From assembly GCA_022953095.1 (NCBI GenBank), contig JALJCR010000001.1:434001-498000 (forward strand): a DNA stretch of 64,000 nucleotides. Direction: 5' to 3'. The notes below the pieces were generated by a model. It did not search any database, was not told the origin of the DNA, and saw only the letters and a program-made list of their open reading frames with translations. Positions 16,794 to 25,650 of this stretch are shown here, piece after piece; the stretch's first letter is position 1, and each line of letters starts with the position of its first letter. Origin of the DNA: Qipengyuania sp. ABI-127-1. Lineage in GTDB: Bacteria > Pseudomonadota > Alphaproteobacteria > Sphingomonadales > Sphingomonadaceae. The position numbers were made by a program, and so were the translations under genes.

Positions 16794-17261
16794 ATGGATG
16801 GCGTCGAAACCTATTGGATCTGGCTGATCGTCGGCCTGACGCTGGCCATGCTGGAAATGGTGGTGCCCGGGGTTTACCTCATCTGGCTGGCAATGGCAGC
16901 GCTGGGGATCGCGGCGCTGGTCTTCGTCTCCGCGCCGCCGCTGGCCTTGCAGATCGTTGCCTGGGTCTCGCTGTCGCTGATCTTTGCTTTTTCGGCCAAG
17001 CGCTGGCTGCGTGATCGCCCGATTGTCTCCTCCGATCCGCTGCTCAACAACCGCGCCGGGCGGCTGGTGGGCGAGACCGCGCTGGTGACGCAGGCGATCG
17101 CCGATGGGGAAGGGCGAGTGAAGGTGGGTGACAGCGAATGGATCGCGCGCGGCACGGATGCCGAGGCGGGCACGCGAGTCCGCATTACCGGCAGCAGGGG
17201 CGCGGAACTGCTGGTCGAGCCCGTGGCGCTGCTCGGGGACGACAGCGCCGCCGAGGACTAG
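16794..17261 (+). CDS. NfeD family protein
   Basis: A 155-aa short NfeD (NfeD1b-type). There are three to four hydrophobic segments (residues 8-75) and then a soluble OB-fold domain (from about 85; NNRAGRLVGETALVTQAI, GRVKVGDSEWIARGTDA). Short NfeD proteins partner SPFH proteins and stabilise them in the membrane. The close spacing after the SPFH gene supports that role here. It ends one base before the convergent NDUFA9-like gene. Confidence 0.9.
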   Translation: MDGVETYWIWLIVGLTLAMLEMVVPGVYLIWLAMAALGIAALVFVSAPPLALQIVAWVSLSLIFAFSAKRWLRDRPIVSSDPLLNNRAGRLVGETALVTQAIADGEGRVKVGDSEWIARGTDAEAGTRVRITGSRGAELLVEPVALLGDDSAAED

Positions 17262-17262
17262 C

Positions 17263-18213
17263 TCAGGCGCGCAGCCGCTCGTTGAAGCGGCCATGCTTGC
17301 GATAGCGGACCATCCACCTGTCGAGGAACAGGCCGAGCGGCTTGGGCTCGATCCCGAACTTGGCAAAGCCCGGGCAGTCGCCCGAAGCCACATTGCCCTG
17401 CTTGAGCAGTCTCCACTGGTCGCTGCCCATCGGCGTGCCAGGCAGCGCCGCGAACACTGCGGAAAGTCCGTCGGGCATCGGCAGGAAGCTGCGCTTGCGG
17501 TTTTGCGCTGCCGCAATCGCCTCGTTGATTTCCATCATCGAAAGCTGCTCGGGTCCGCCCAGCTCGTAGGTCTTCCCGCCATGCGTGCCCGGATCTTCGA
17601 GCGCGCGCACCGCCGCTTCGGCGACGTCATCGACATAGACCAGCTGCAGCTTCGAGTCGGGGGCGAAGACCGGCAGCACGGGCAGCGTCGAAATCAGCCC
17701 GGCGAACATGTTGATGAAGTTGTCGTCCTTGCCGAACAATATGCTCGGGCGCAGGATCGTGGCTGTGGGGAAGGCGGCCAGGACCCGCTCTTCACCGAGC
17801 TTCTTGGCCCCGGCATAGGCGATTTCGGTATCCTCGTCGGGCTCTGCGGCGATCGCGCTGACATGCACGAAGGCGCGGGCACCCTCCTGTGCGGCGGCCT
17901 CGGCCATCCAGCCCGGCGCCTCGCCCATCAGGCGGTAAAGATCGCCATCGAACGCACCGACCAAGTTCACGACGGCATCGGCGCCGGCCATGCAGCGTGC
18001 GACCGACTGGCGATCGCTCGCATCGCAGCGCGCGAACTGCATCTGGCCAAGATTGGCGAGTGGCTTCAATTTGAATGCTTTTTCGGGGTTGCGGCTGGCG
18101 ATGCGTACCCGCGCGCCGCGCGTCAGCAGCGCCTGCGCCACGTAATTGCCGATGAAGCCGCTGCCACCCATCAGCACCACCAGCTTGCCGTCCAAAGCGC
18201 CGCTCTTAGCCAT
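17263..18213 (-). CDS. NDUFA9-like NAD(P)-binding protein (atypical SDR)
   Basis: A 316-aa Rossmann-fold protein. It has the nucleotide loop VLMGGSGFIGNYVAQALLTRG, RDASDRQS-type CDASDRQSVARCMAGADAVVNLVG, VHVSAIAA, and RPSILFGKDDNFINMFA. It is of the complex I NDUFA9/39-kDa subunit family, found beside respiratory complex I or as free quinone-associated accessory proteins in alphaproteobacteria. No nuo genes are in the window. A family member acts as an assembly factor or structural subunit with bound NADPH rather than as an enzyme; this copy is not more precisely assignable. The start codon is ATG at 18213. Confidence 0.87.
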   Translation of the reverse strand: MAKSGALDGKLVVLMGGSGFIGNYVAQALLTRGARVRIASRNPEKAFKLKPLANLGQMQFARCDASDRQSVARCMAGADAVVNLVGAFDGDLYRLMGEAPGWMAEAAAQEGARAFVHVSAIAAEPDEDTEIAYAGAKKLGEERVLAAFPTATILRPSILFGKDDNFINMFAGLISTLPVLPVFAPDSKLQLVYVDDVAEAAVRALEDPGTHGGKTYELGGPEQLSMMEINEAIAAAQNRKRSFLPMPDGLSAVFAALPGTPMGSDQWRLLKQGNVASGDCPGFAKFGIEPKPLGLFLDRWMVRYRKHGRFNERLRA

Positions 18214-18307
18214 CGTAATCGCCTGTATCCTAGTCGCTGAATGTGTCGCTGCGCCCCTTGCCTCAACCCTTGGCCGCCCGCAAGCGTTCCGGCGGTCGCG
18301 AAAGACG

Positions 18308-18336
18308 TTGACAGGACTCGCCCCCCTTCGCTAGTG
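18308..18336 (+). promoter_or_regulatory. Possible promoter of tRNA-Leu
   Basis: A perfect -35 hexamer TTGACA (18308-18313) is followed after 17 bp by CTAGTG, a weak -10 hexamer, about 50 bp before the tRNA. The -35 box is convincing; the -10 assignment is tentative. Confidence 0.5.
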
Positions 18337-18386
18337 GCGCGCCCCTACCCGCAGCCGTGCTTCGATGACCGGCCAGCGACAAGTGT

Positions 18387-18473
18387 GCCCAGATGGCGGA
18401 ATTGGTAGACGCACCGTCTTCAGGTGGCGGCGCTCGCAAGGGCGTGGAGGTTCGAGTCCTCTTCTGGGCACCA
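18387..18473 (+). tRNA. tRNA-Leu (anticodon CAG)
   Basis: An 87-base leucine tRNA including an encoded CCA. The acceptor stem is GCCCAGA/TCTGGGC, the D arm is GCGGAATTGGTAGACGC, and the anticodon stem-loop CCGTC-TTCAGGT-GGCGG gives anticodon CAG. It has a long variable arm and TTCGAGT in the T loop. Its 3' end (18449-18473) is the attachment site of a genomic island: the following integrase, the duplicated 3' end at 51335 and an inverted copy at 25355 all point to repeated integration here. Confidence 0.97.
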
Positions 18474-18481
18474 TTTGTTCT
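18449..18481 (+). repeat. Island attachment repeat (left, in tRNA-Leu)
   Basis: The last 25 bases of tRNA-Leu plus eight further bases (to atttgttct) recur identically at 51335-51367. Such direct repeats of a tRNA 3' end bound integrated islands. This is the copy that keeps the tRNA intact. Confidence 0.9.
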
Positions 18482-18650
18482 CATCAGAACGTTCCAAAAC
18501 ATTGCAGAAATGGCGGAATTCTGCCATTCTTGACCTCTAGCGCAGAAAGCGAGGTCTTGTTTTGTTCCGCTTTGTTCCAACGTCTGTGGGGGCCTCGGCT
18601 GGGGGCTCCAGCTCAAAAGCCCCCAAATCGCACGAAAGTGAGGCCCCCAA

Positions 18651-19853
18651 ATGAGCCTCAATGTGCAGGAAATCAAAGGCTTCCGGGCTGCCGACAAGTC
18701 ATACAAGAAATACGACTCGCGGGGGCTGCTGCTTTTCGTGAAGCCGAACGGCTCCAAGCTCTGGTATTTCAAGTACCGCTTTGGCGGTAAGGAGAAGAAG
18801 CTGCCCATCGGCGCGTTCCCTGAGATCAGCTTGTCGCAAGCGCGCCAGCTTCGCGACCGAGCACGGCTCAAGGTTTCCGATGGCATCGATCCAATGCTGG
18901 AGCGTAAGCGCAAGAAGGCCAGGATCAAGCTAGGTGCGGAGAACACCTTCGAGGTCATCGCCAATAAGTACATCGACGAGAAGATGGTGCCCGAAGGCAG
19001 GGCAGAGGCCACGCTGCGCAAGGCGCGCTGGTTCCTCGAACTGCTCAAGCCAGCGATCGGCAATATGCCAATCAACGATGTCGATCCGCAGTTGATGCTG
19101 GCGGCGCTCAAGAAACTCGAAGCCAAAGGTAATCTCGAGACAGCGAAGAAGTGCCGCTCCTTCGCAAGCCGGGTGTTCCGGCATGGAGCTGCGCTTGGCC
19201 AGTGCCAAACCGATCCGACTTCGATCCTGCAGGGTGCACTGGTCACGCCCAAAGCACGGCACTACGCGGCGATCCTCGAACCAGAGAAGTTGGGCGGGCT
19301 GCTCCGTGCTATCGATGATTTCGAATGTTACCCGGCGACGAAGTTCGCGCTGAAGATCGCACCCCATGTCTTTGTGCGACCCGGTGAGCTTCGCCACGGC
19401 GAGTGGAACGAGATCGATTGGGACAAGGCCACCTGGACAATACCGGAAGGCAAGATGAAGGCGCGGCGGGCCCATGTGGTGCCGCTATCACGCCAAGTGT
19501 TGGACCTGTTGCGAGAGCTCAAACCAATTACCGGCAGCAAGGGCTACATCTTCCCGGCGTTCCATACGAACCAGCGCCCGATGAGCGAGAATACGATCAA
19601 CGCGGCATTTCGGCGTATGGGGTTCACTAAAGAAGAAGTGACGGCACACGGACTGCGCTCGACTGCTTCAACGATGTTAAATGAAAGCGGCCTCTGGCAT
19701 CCTGACGCCATCGAGCGGGCACTCGCTCATGGTGACAGCAACGCTATTCGTGGCGTCTACAATCGCGGGAACTACTGGGATGAACGCGTAAAGATGGCGC
19801 AATGGTGGAGCGACTATCTTGATGAGCTTCGACAACGCGGAGCGAGTCGCTGA
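18651..19853 (+). CDS. P4-type tyrosine integrase, island 1
   Basis: A 400-aa site-specific recombinase with the N-terminal arm-binding DUF4102 domain (YDSRGLLLFVKPNGSKLWYF, residues 20-100), a core-binding domain and a C-terminal catalytic domain. The catalytic residues are Arg in RPGELRHGEWNEID (about 245), His and Arg in TAHGLRSTASTML (about 330), and the nucleophile Tyr in RGVYNRGNYWDER (about 370). It lies 178 bp downstream of tRNA-Leu, in the position expected for an integrase that targets that tRNA. It is intact and diverged from the two other integrases in the window, which resemble each other more. Confidence 0.94.
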   Translation: MSLNVQEIKGFRAADKSYKKYDSRGLLLFVKPNGSKLWYFKYRFGGKEKKLPIGAFPEISLSQARQLRDRARLKVSDGIDPMLERKRKKARIKLGAENTFEVIANKYIDEKMVPEGRAEATLRKARWFLELLKPAIGNMPINDVDPQLMLAALKKLEAKGNLETAKKCRSFASRVFRHGAALGQCQTDPTSILQGALVTPKARHYAAILEPEKLGGLLRAIDDFECYPATKFALKIAPHVFVRPGELRHGEWNEIDWDKATWTIPEGKMKARRAHVVPLSRQVLDLLRELKPITGSKGYIFPAFHTNQRPMSENTINAAFRRMGFTKEEVTAHGLRSTASTMLNESGLWHPDAIERALAHGDSNAIRGVYNRGNYWDERVKMAQWWSDYLDELRQRGASR

Positions 19854-20115
19854 CTGCAATTTGAGATGGTGGCGGCTTTGCGCCCTATTCCAATCGTTCG
19901 ACCGTAGATCGATAAAATCCAATTATGGCCGTTCAGTTGGGCGCCGTCCGCATGCTTCCTGATGTTGCGTGAGCAAAATAGCGGACAAGCGTCTGTTGAT
20001 TCAGAAATCGCGCACCGGCTACTTAGAGGACGGGAAATTAGGGTAGCCGACATGGTGAAAAATTCTCATTCGCAGCATATCGTCACGCACTGTCGGTCAT
20101 AATAAAGAGAATGAA

Positions 20116-22290
20116 TTGTCCCAGTTCCAGCCAGTATCAGATCTTGCGGCCCGGCTAATTGCCGCCAAAAGCCAGCGGGCGATGGTCGCGCTGCTTCGGA
20201 ACCAAGTCCGCCAACCCACGTCGAAGTCACTCGCCTCGGATGTCAAGGCTCATGTCCAATTGCTGGCAAAGTATCTAAACGATAACCGCGCGGGCGAAGC
20301 AATCGCGACGGCACTCGCCATGATGTTTCTCGACGCGGATCATGCCATCGCCTGCATGCGGCGCGAGGGTGTTTTGCGAGCATCGCGGTATGAATTCCGG
20401 GGATCTCTGATCGGCAGGGTTGCCAAGGCCGCGCTCAGCGTGCGCGAGCTGCTGACGGCGTCCCCTGACCGAATCGTGTATCTCGAATCGGTCGTGGCGC
20501 TTTCGCGCCTCGCCGGCAACGCCCGGGCACTACAGAAAGAGATAGAGACGACGATCCGGTCGCGCCATGCCGTGGTACTGAAGACCGTATTCGTGATGGT
20601 TAACACCTTGTTCTACCACGGCTGGTTGAACGACCATGAGGCAAGCTCCCTGAGCGGCCATCGCTACTCCTCGGAAGAGTATGCTGAAGCGGCCTCGCTC
20701 GTGTTGCGCACCTACGCTTCTATGTTTCCGGTCGATGGCGTCAGCTTCACACATGTGGACACGGACGCTTTCACGAAGAACGCGCTCGTCTACGAGCGGT
20801 TGCTTGTTGCCGCTATCCGCCTTACGAAGTTCAGGGAAGCCGAGTTCTTCATCGACGGCCTTCCGTACCGCGCCGACAGTGCGGGTGAGACCGTCACCAT
20901 CTCCTCCATCGATCCCGACCTCGAGCGCTCCGTCCGACTTGGCTACATCCAGTCACAGAACCAGGGAATGATCCGCTACACGCACCTGCAGCAGACAAAG
21001 CCTGCGATCTCCATGCGCTCTGTTATCGACCGCGGCTTCGAGCGGGGCAGCTTCGGGGAGATGCTTGAGCTGGTTGAACAACCGATACGTAGATTGGTTT
21101 TGCGCCTGCCGGCCGTGCCTGAAATTTTCGAAGAGTTCTTCGCGCGCGACGATCTGTTTCTCGACGAACTCCAAATGCTCCTCGCGCTCGACGTCGACAA
21201 CTTCGGCACGTTCGAGGAATTGATCTTTTCGATCACCGACCACGTCACCTCGATGGACGTCTTTAAGGTGCAGCGCTACTTCAACTTTCTCAGTTGCGCC
21301 TATCAGCGACGTCTTTCGGACCTGAAGGACGAGTCCGAGCGCGGGGAGTTGACCCTGACCTCGACTTTGCTCGTCATCCGTCACGACGACCTTATAAAGC
21401 AGATGGAGCTGATTTTCGGCGATGTGGACAAAGCCGTTGAGATCGTCTCCCTCCTGACGATGGAGCCGGGCGAGCCGCACCTCGACCTACAGTATCGCCC
21501 TTTCTTGGATACCGGGGGCTACTACGTCATAGCGCCGCACGTTGTCGCGGCTTCAAACCTCGTGCGTAACACGATCGTCGCCAACCGTCTCCGGTCTGCC
21601 GCCATTGGCCCCAAGGACCGCGTGGTCCAAGCTGTAACGGAGGCGCTGGGTTGCGCAGGCTTCCTCGTCCATAGCGACTTTGAGGTGAAGGTTGCTGGCC
21701 AAGAGTTGGAACTGGACGTTGTCGCCTGGCGCGATCGGTCGCTCTTCCTGTTCGAGTGCAAAAACGCTTACCATCCGGTGTCCGTCCACGAGATGCGCAA
21801 CAGCTGGGATCATATTCGCAGCGCCAGGAAGCAGCTCGACAAGCGGCACAAGATCCTAGCGAACACCAATAATCGGGAGGTCCTCTTTCAGAAGCTCGGG
21901 TGGGATGTCGACGCGTCCTGCGAAGTCCACACCGGTATTGTCATCGGTAACCGGGTCTTCCACGGAGCAAACTTAAACGGACACCCAATCCGGCAGGCCC
22001 ACGAACTGATCAACGTCCTAACGAGCGGACGCATCGTCGCGGATGAGGACAGCCTATCATTTTGGCGAGGTCCTGACTTCCAAACCGCAGATTTAATTGC
22101 CTATCTTGGTCCCGCGTCGATTGCTACGGATCAGCTGGCGGCGCTGGATCCTCGCGAATGGCGCTATTCGATGGGATACCGAGACCTCGCGTTCTCATCG
22201 TACGTACTCGACATGATTAAGTGGGACCGTGAACTGCGTGCGAGGCATGGACCGCCCGTGATTGGTGGGAGGCGGCAGGGTTTGAGCTGA
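20116..22290 (+). CDS. 724-aa protein with C-terminal nuclease-like domain
   Basis: The family is not recognised by name. Residues 1-500 look mostly alpha-helical without a visible catalytic motif. Residues about 510-580 carry a restriction-endonuclease-like pattern: GFLVHSDFEVKVAGQELELD, with the acid in ELELDVVAW, followed nine residues later by FLFECKNAY (E-x-K). This is the PD-(D/E)XK/NERD-like arrangement D...ExK. The start is a TTG at 20116 (the nearby ATG at 20111 is out of frame). It sits directly behind the island integrase, the usual place for defence cargo, and 99 bp ahead of a second nuclease-like gene on the same strand. A defence role is inference. Confidence 0.6.
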   Translation: MSQFQPVSDLAARLIAAKSQRAMVALLRNQVRQPTSKSLASDVKAHVQLLAKYLNDNRAGEAIATALAMMFLDADHAIACMRREGVLRASRYEFRGSLIGRVAKAALSVRELLTASPDRIVYLESVVALSRLAGNARALQKEIETTIRSRHAVVLKTVFVMVNTLFYHGWLNDHEASSLSGHRYSSEEYAEAASLVLRTYASMFPVDGVSFTHVDTDAFTKNALVYERLLVAAIRLTKFREAEFFIDGLPYRADSAGETVTISSIDPDLERSVRLGYIQSQNQGMIRYTHLQQTKPAISMRSVIDRGFERGSFGEMLELVEQPIRRLVLRLPAVPEIFEEFFARDDLFLDELQMLLALDVDNFGTFEELIFSITDHVTSMDVFKVQRYFNFLSCAYQRRLSDLKDESERGELTLTSTLLVIRHDDLIKQMELIFGDVDKAVEIVSLLTMEPGEPHLDLQYRPFLDTGGYYVIAPHVVAASNLVRNTIVANRLRSAAIGPKDRVVQAVTEALGCAGFLVHSDFEVKVAGQELELDVVAWRDRSLFLFECKNAYHPVSVHEMRNSWDHIRSARKQLDKRHKILANTNNREVLFQKLGWDVDASCEVHTGIVIGNRVFHGANLNGHPIRQAHELINVLTSGRIVADEDSLSFWRGPDFQTADLIAYLGPASIATDQLAALDPREWRYSMGYRDLAFSSYVLDMIKWDRELRARHGPPVIGGRRQGLS

Positions 22291-22389
22291 TCTCGGGAAA
22301 TTGCTTTCGGTTAGATGCCACCGCATCGCTTGTAACTGTCGCCGACCAGTCATTGCTGCTGTGGATCGGTTTGAAGGATTGGGGGATAG

Positions 22390-23961
22390 ATGAGTGGAAG
22401 CCAAGGCAGACAGCCTTCCGATCAACAAAACGAGGGCGATAGCATCGACCTCTTTATATCGCGAGAAGAGTTGATCGCTCGCTTGGCTGACGACGTCCGG
22501 CTTTACGATCCTGATCGCCAGAGCGGCTTCGAGCGGATGTCACGAGAGCGCTTCGAGGCGCTTGCACTCTGGGGCCTGCCGCAGGACTTTAGGGACGAGT
22601 GCTCGCCCACATCCTTCTGGTCAGCCGACCGGGAGCGGCTCCTCGCCGTGGTCTATCTTAAGGGTGGTCCCGGCAAAGTGGGCCTCGCGGTGATCGCTCG
22701 CGATGGCGAGGGACGCTACCGCCCGGTTGGACATCAGCGAGGCCTTCCGACGGTCCGGGCCGCCGAAGACATGCTGCGCGGCAACATGGGGCTATCGGCC
22801 CTCGAACTCAAACCAACCCTAAAGCCATTGCCCGACCAGCCCAAAGGGACCGACCTATTCTCGCCGATCGCCGAAGTAGATGAAACGGCCCTGCATCCCG
22901 GCTTCAGAATCCTTCGAGACGGCGTAGCGCAGCGCGGGGCGAAAGCGCTAATGGCCGAGCTTTCGCGCTGGGTGCCCGACTTGGACGGCAACCTCGCCCG
23001 AGACTTCCAAACGACAGGTTACAGCGCCCGCGTCTGGGAGATTTACCTGTCATTCGCGTTCCGCGAAATGGGCTTCCGGTTACGTCACGATCATCAGTCA
23101 CCCGACTACCACTTGGAGCGAAACGGGATCGAGCTTTTCGTCGAGGCGACTACCGCTAACGCACCCGACACCCGCGCTGTGGCGACAACGGGCGGAGAAC
23201 CGCCTCCCGTTCCTGATGATCGATGGTCATTCCTTGAAAAGGAAATGACACTGAAGTTCGGGTCGCCCCTACATACCAAAGTCGGCAAGCGCTACTGGGA
23301 GCTTGATCACGTCAAGGGAAAGCCATTCGTACTGGCGATCGCCGACTTCCACGCGCAAGCCTCGATGACTTGGTCGCATACAGCGCTGCCTATCTATTTA
23401 TATGGTCGTTCCGCCGCCGTCAGCACCGGACCTGATGGCCGCGAATATGGCGAGGAAAAGCGTATTGACGCCTTCGAGAAGGGCTCGAACCAGATACTTC
23501 CGTTTTTCGAGCAGGATGGGACGGAGAACGTGTCGGCCGTGCTGTTTAGCAACGCGGGTACGATCGCTAAGTTCAACCGCATGGCGGTGCGTGCTGGCTT
23601 TGGTGATCGGTTCGTTACCCTCCGGCGGTCTGGTGGCTGGAACGACCCACGCCCAGACGCCTACGAGGCCATCCCTTTCGATTTTGACGTGGAGGATCCC
23701 GCTTACTGGGAAGGTTGGGCCGACGAACTCGAGCTACACCACAATCCGCGAGCGCTCTACCCCATTGACGACGCGCTGTTTCCTAACATTGCAAACTTCC
23801 GGATCGAGGATGGCGAGGGGGTTTGGAGAGGCCCATCGCCACGTGTCCTATTCTCTCGCACCGTGACGCTCGATCTTCTTGGCCGCGAAATCAACGACGA
23901 TCATCAGCCTGCCGCCGGTGCAGAGGATGCCGCGGGAAAGGCCTCCCGCCGCTCTCCCTAG
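22390..23961 (+). CDS. 523-aa protein with degenerate PD-(D/E)XK-like core
   Basis: The central region (residues about 175-260) has FQTTGYSARVWEIYLSFAF, then SPDYHLERNGIELFVEATT. The spaced E, PD and E-x-T resemble a restriction-endonuclease core whose final lysine is replaced by threonine. The same ARxxExYL ... PDF/Y ... VEATT signature occurs in a family of uncharacterised island proteins of about 500 aa. The N-terminus (1-50) is polar and charged. It follows the 724-aa gene by 99 bp on the same strand, so the two probably form an operon. Loss of the lysine leaves catalytic activity open. The function is unknown; defence is inferred from context. Confidence 0.55.
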   Translation: MSGSQGRQPSDQQNEGDSIDLFISREELIARLADDVRLYDPDRQSGFERMSRERFEALALWGLPQDFRDECSPTSFWSADRERLLAVVYLKGGPGKVGLAVIARDGEGRYRPVGHQRGLPTVRAAEDMLRGNMGLSALELKPTLKPLPDQPKGTDLFSPIAEVDETALHPGFRILRDGVAQRGAKALMAELSRWVPDLDGNLARDFQTTGYSARVWEIYLSFAFREMGFRLRHDHQSPDYHLERNGIELFVEATTANAPDTRAVATTGGEPPPVPDDRWSFLEKEMTLKFGSPLHTKVGKRYWELDHVKGKPFVLAIADFHAQASMTWSHTALPIYLYGRSAAVSTGPDGREYGEEKRIDAFEKGSNQILPFFEQDGTENVSAVLFSNAGTIAKFNRMAVRAGFGDRFVTLRRSGGWNDPRPDAYEAIPFDFDVEDPAYWEGWADELELHHNPRALYPIDDALFPNIANFRIEDGEGVWRGPSPRVLFSRTVTLDLLGREINDDHQPAAGAEDAAGKASRRSP

Positions 23962-24149
23962 TGTTCAGACCGCGCTTTGACCTAAGGACGGTGATACGGC
24001 GCCCCTGACACTTGCCGACACGGAGTTGCATTGCCGATGCGTAATGCAAAGCTGTAAAAACAAAGGCAACTATCGATGAAAGTTCGCTTCTAACGTCTCG
24101 TCGGCTGAAAGCTGTCGATCCGCCAATGGTTCAATTCCAGTCCACCCAC

Positions 24150-24619
24150 TCGAAGGCCGGGCACTAAGCGCCCGGTTCCTTCTTCTCGTCGTCCAACGGC
24201 GTGCGCAGGACGATCCGGCCATTGATAGGCACCACTTCCAATTGAAGCGAAAGCCCTTTGCGGTCGCGGTGGAACCACGCGGCTCCGATGCGGGTCCAGA
24301 AACCCTTGTCGCCCTTGTTGGCGACATGCCAGGCAAGGAATTCCGGCGGGTTAGTCTCCTGCGCGGGTGCGGTATTGCTGCGTGCCATGATGATTTCCTT
24401 TCGTGTCTGGTGGCTCGTTGCACCAACGGAAGGGCCGCACGGCCAAGGGCAGAATTCGTGTTCAACACGGGTGCGGAGCGAACTGGCGCGGGCCGGGCAT
24501 TGAAGGCTGACCGCGTGCGGCCAGTTGGGTGCTTGAGAACGAAGCCGCCCGATCGAAGGGAATTCAAACACATGCCAAACCGTCACACTTGCGCCCTCGA
24601 TCGCTCTCGCCCAAACGTT
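24150..24619 (-). repeat. Repeat unit, copy 1 (74-aa gene plus leader)
   Basis: About 470 bp closely match 39434-39917 in the same orientation. The match covers a 74-aa gene and about 230 bp upstream of it. At 24619/24620 the similarity stops exactly where the truncated integrase begins, so this copy joined the integrase by recombination. Confidence 0.8.
24164..24388 (-). CDS. 74-aa conserved island protein, copy 1
   Basis: A small soluble protein beginning MARSNTAPAQETNPPEF, with a central AWHVANKGDKGFWTRIGAAW and LQLEVVPINGRIVLRTP, ending in an acidic/basic tail. A strong ribosome site (aaaggaaatcatc) precedes the ATG at 24388. A second copy at 39448-39672 differs at only a few residues (PAQ/PSQ, PEFL/PDFL), mainly conservative, so the protein is under selection. 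Such proteins recur with conjugative genes of sphingomonads; the role is unknown. The 230-bp leader upstream is conserved too. Confidence 0.78.
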   Translation of the reverse strand: MARSNTAPAQETNPPEFLAWHVANKGDKGFWTRIGAAWFHRDRKGLSLQLEVVPINGRIVLRTPLDDEKKEPGA

Positions 24620-25198
24620 CAGCATACTGGTCGGATCGGATTTGCAGCGGGTAGTAGCGACACCGTAGCGAAACACGCGGCCTGCGAACGAGCGGCATTT
24701 CTTCGCAGTCTCGTGCTTACCAGTGGCTTCCAGACGTTTGAGAGGAGCCAGGACTTCGAATGGCTCGATCTCGTTGATGGGTCGGTTCCCGATGGCAGGT
24801 GCAAGCTTGTCGAGGAAATAGTTGGCCTTGACGATCGTGCCATCGGCGCGGCCATTCTGGACCATCATCTGTTCAATATACTCACGTGCGACTGCTTCGA
24901 ACGTCTGTGCAGAAAGGAACTCCGCGCGGATTTTCCGCTTCCGCTTCTCAAAAGCCGGGTCGCCCCCTGAAGCAACAGCTCGTCGCGCCTCGTAGGCCGC
25001 GTCTCGCGCTTGCTTGAGGCTGATGTCGGGATAGCTGCCGATGCAGAGCTTCTTTTGCGCGCCGCCGATCCGGTATCGGAAACGCCAAAGTTTACCGCCG
25101 GTCGGCGTGACCTCAACATACAGGCCACGCTCATCGGTTACCTTGTACGGCTTATCCTTGGGCTTGAGTGCGCGGAGGCGAGTATCTGTCAGAGGCAT
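24620..25198 (-). pseudogene. Truncated P4-type integrase
   Basis: This reads MPLTDTRLRALKPKDKPYKV and continues as a close relative of the integrase at 51526 (DUF4102 arm domain, core-binding domain) up to CKSDPTSML, about residue 193. It then runs abruptly into unrelated DNA of the repeat unit. The whole catalytic domain (Arg, His-x-x-Arg, Tyr) is missing, so it cannot recombine DNA. Its 150-bp leader and an att copy remain, on the same reverse strand, at 25199-25400. Confidence 0.9.
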
Positions 25199-25354
25199 GT
25201 GGGGGCCTTTTCATCTGGGCCTTTGCGAAATGGCCTCAAAAGGCCCACAAAAGTGTCTGGAACCCCCGAGAACAGGCGGGACGATCCGGAACGATCCAAG
25301 GGCCAAATCCCTAGGATTTCTGCGGGTTTTATAGATTATTTGGGAGAACGTGAG

Positions 25355-25384
25355 AAGAACAAATGGTGCCAGAAGAGGACTCGA
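25355..25384 (-). repeat. Inverted att-site remnant
   Basis: On the reverse strand this reads the tRNA-Leu 3' end and following bases (cgagtcctcttctg-gcaccatttgttct) with one base deleted. It is followed by about 150 bp nearly identical to the leader of the 51526 integrase. It is the attachment site of the truncated integrase, now inverted relative to the two others. Confidence 0.85.
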
Positions 25385-25422
25385 TCGGGCCGCCTAACAC
25401 GTTGATTTCTGGAGTTCTTCAT

Positions 25423-25650
25423 TCAGCCTCTCAGGCTTAGAACCATCACACTTACCATCAGCCAAGTACGCTGTAGCGGTTCGACGTCAAAACCAGGCAA
25501 CCTCGCGAGATATCGGCTGACTTCTTCGACAGAGTTGCGATCCGGTCTGCGCGGGTTGAGACCCAGACCGCTGTCTGTCAGAACCCAACCGCAACTGGTA
25601 ACGCCTTCAAGCGGAGTTGCGATGATGTCCGGTTTAGCTAGATGCTTCAT
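25423..25650 (-). CDS. Small hypothetical protein coupled to membrane protein
   Basis: A 75-codon frame starting MKHLAKPDIIATPLEGVTSC and ending in a hydrophobic WLMVSVMVLSLRG. Its ATG overlaps the stop of the preceding 80-aa gene by four bases (ATGA), the usual sign of translational coupling. A longer open frame upstream exists but runs antisense-like through the neighbours and is not used here. No family is recognised. It may be a remnant of a longer gene. Confidence 0.4.
   Translation of the reverse strand: MKHLAKPDIIATPLEGVTSCGWVLTDSGLGLNPRRPDRNSVEEVSRYLARLPGFDVEPLQRTWLMVSVMVLSLRG

Noticed and set aside
18564-18577. GTTC-CGCTTT-GTTC in the integrase leader as a LexA box
   Set aside because: The spacer is six bases, not seven, so it does not meet the motif used for the three accepted sites.
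24389-24573. Possible conserved leader peptide (CL..RSGG.VLKHP.GRTRSAFNARPAP) upstream of both 74-aa genes
   Set aside because: The first 30 codons are similar in both copies, but the frames then diverge completely and no ribosome site is evident. Conservation can be explained by the repeat itself.
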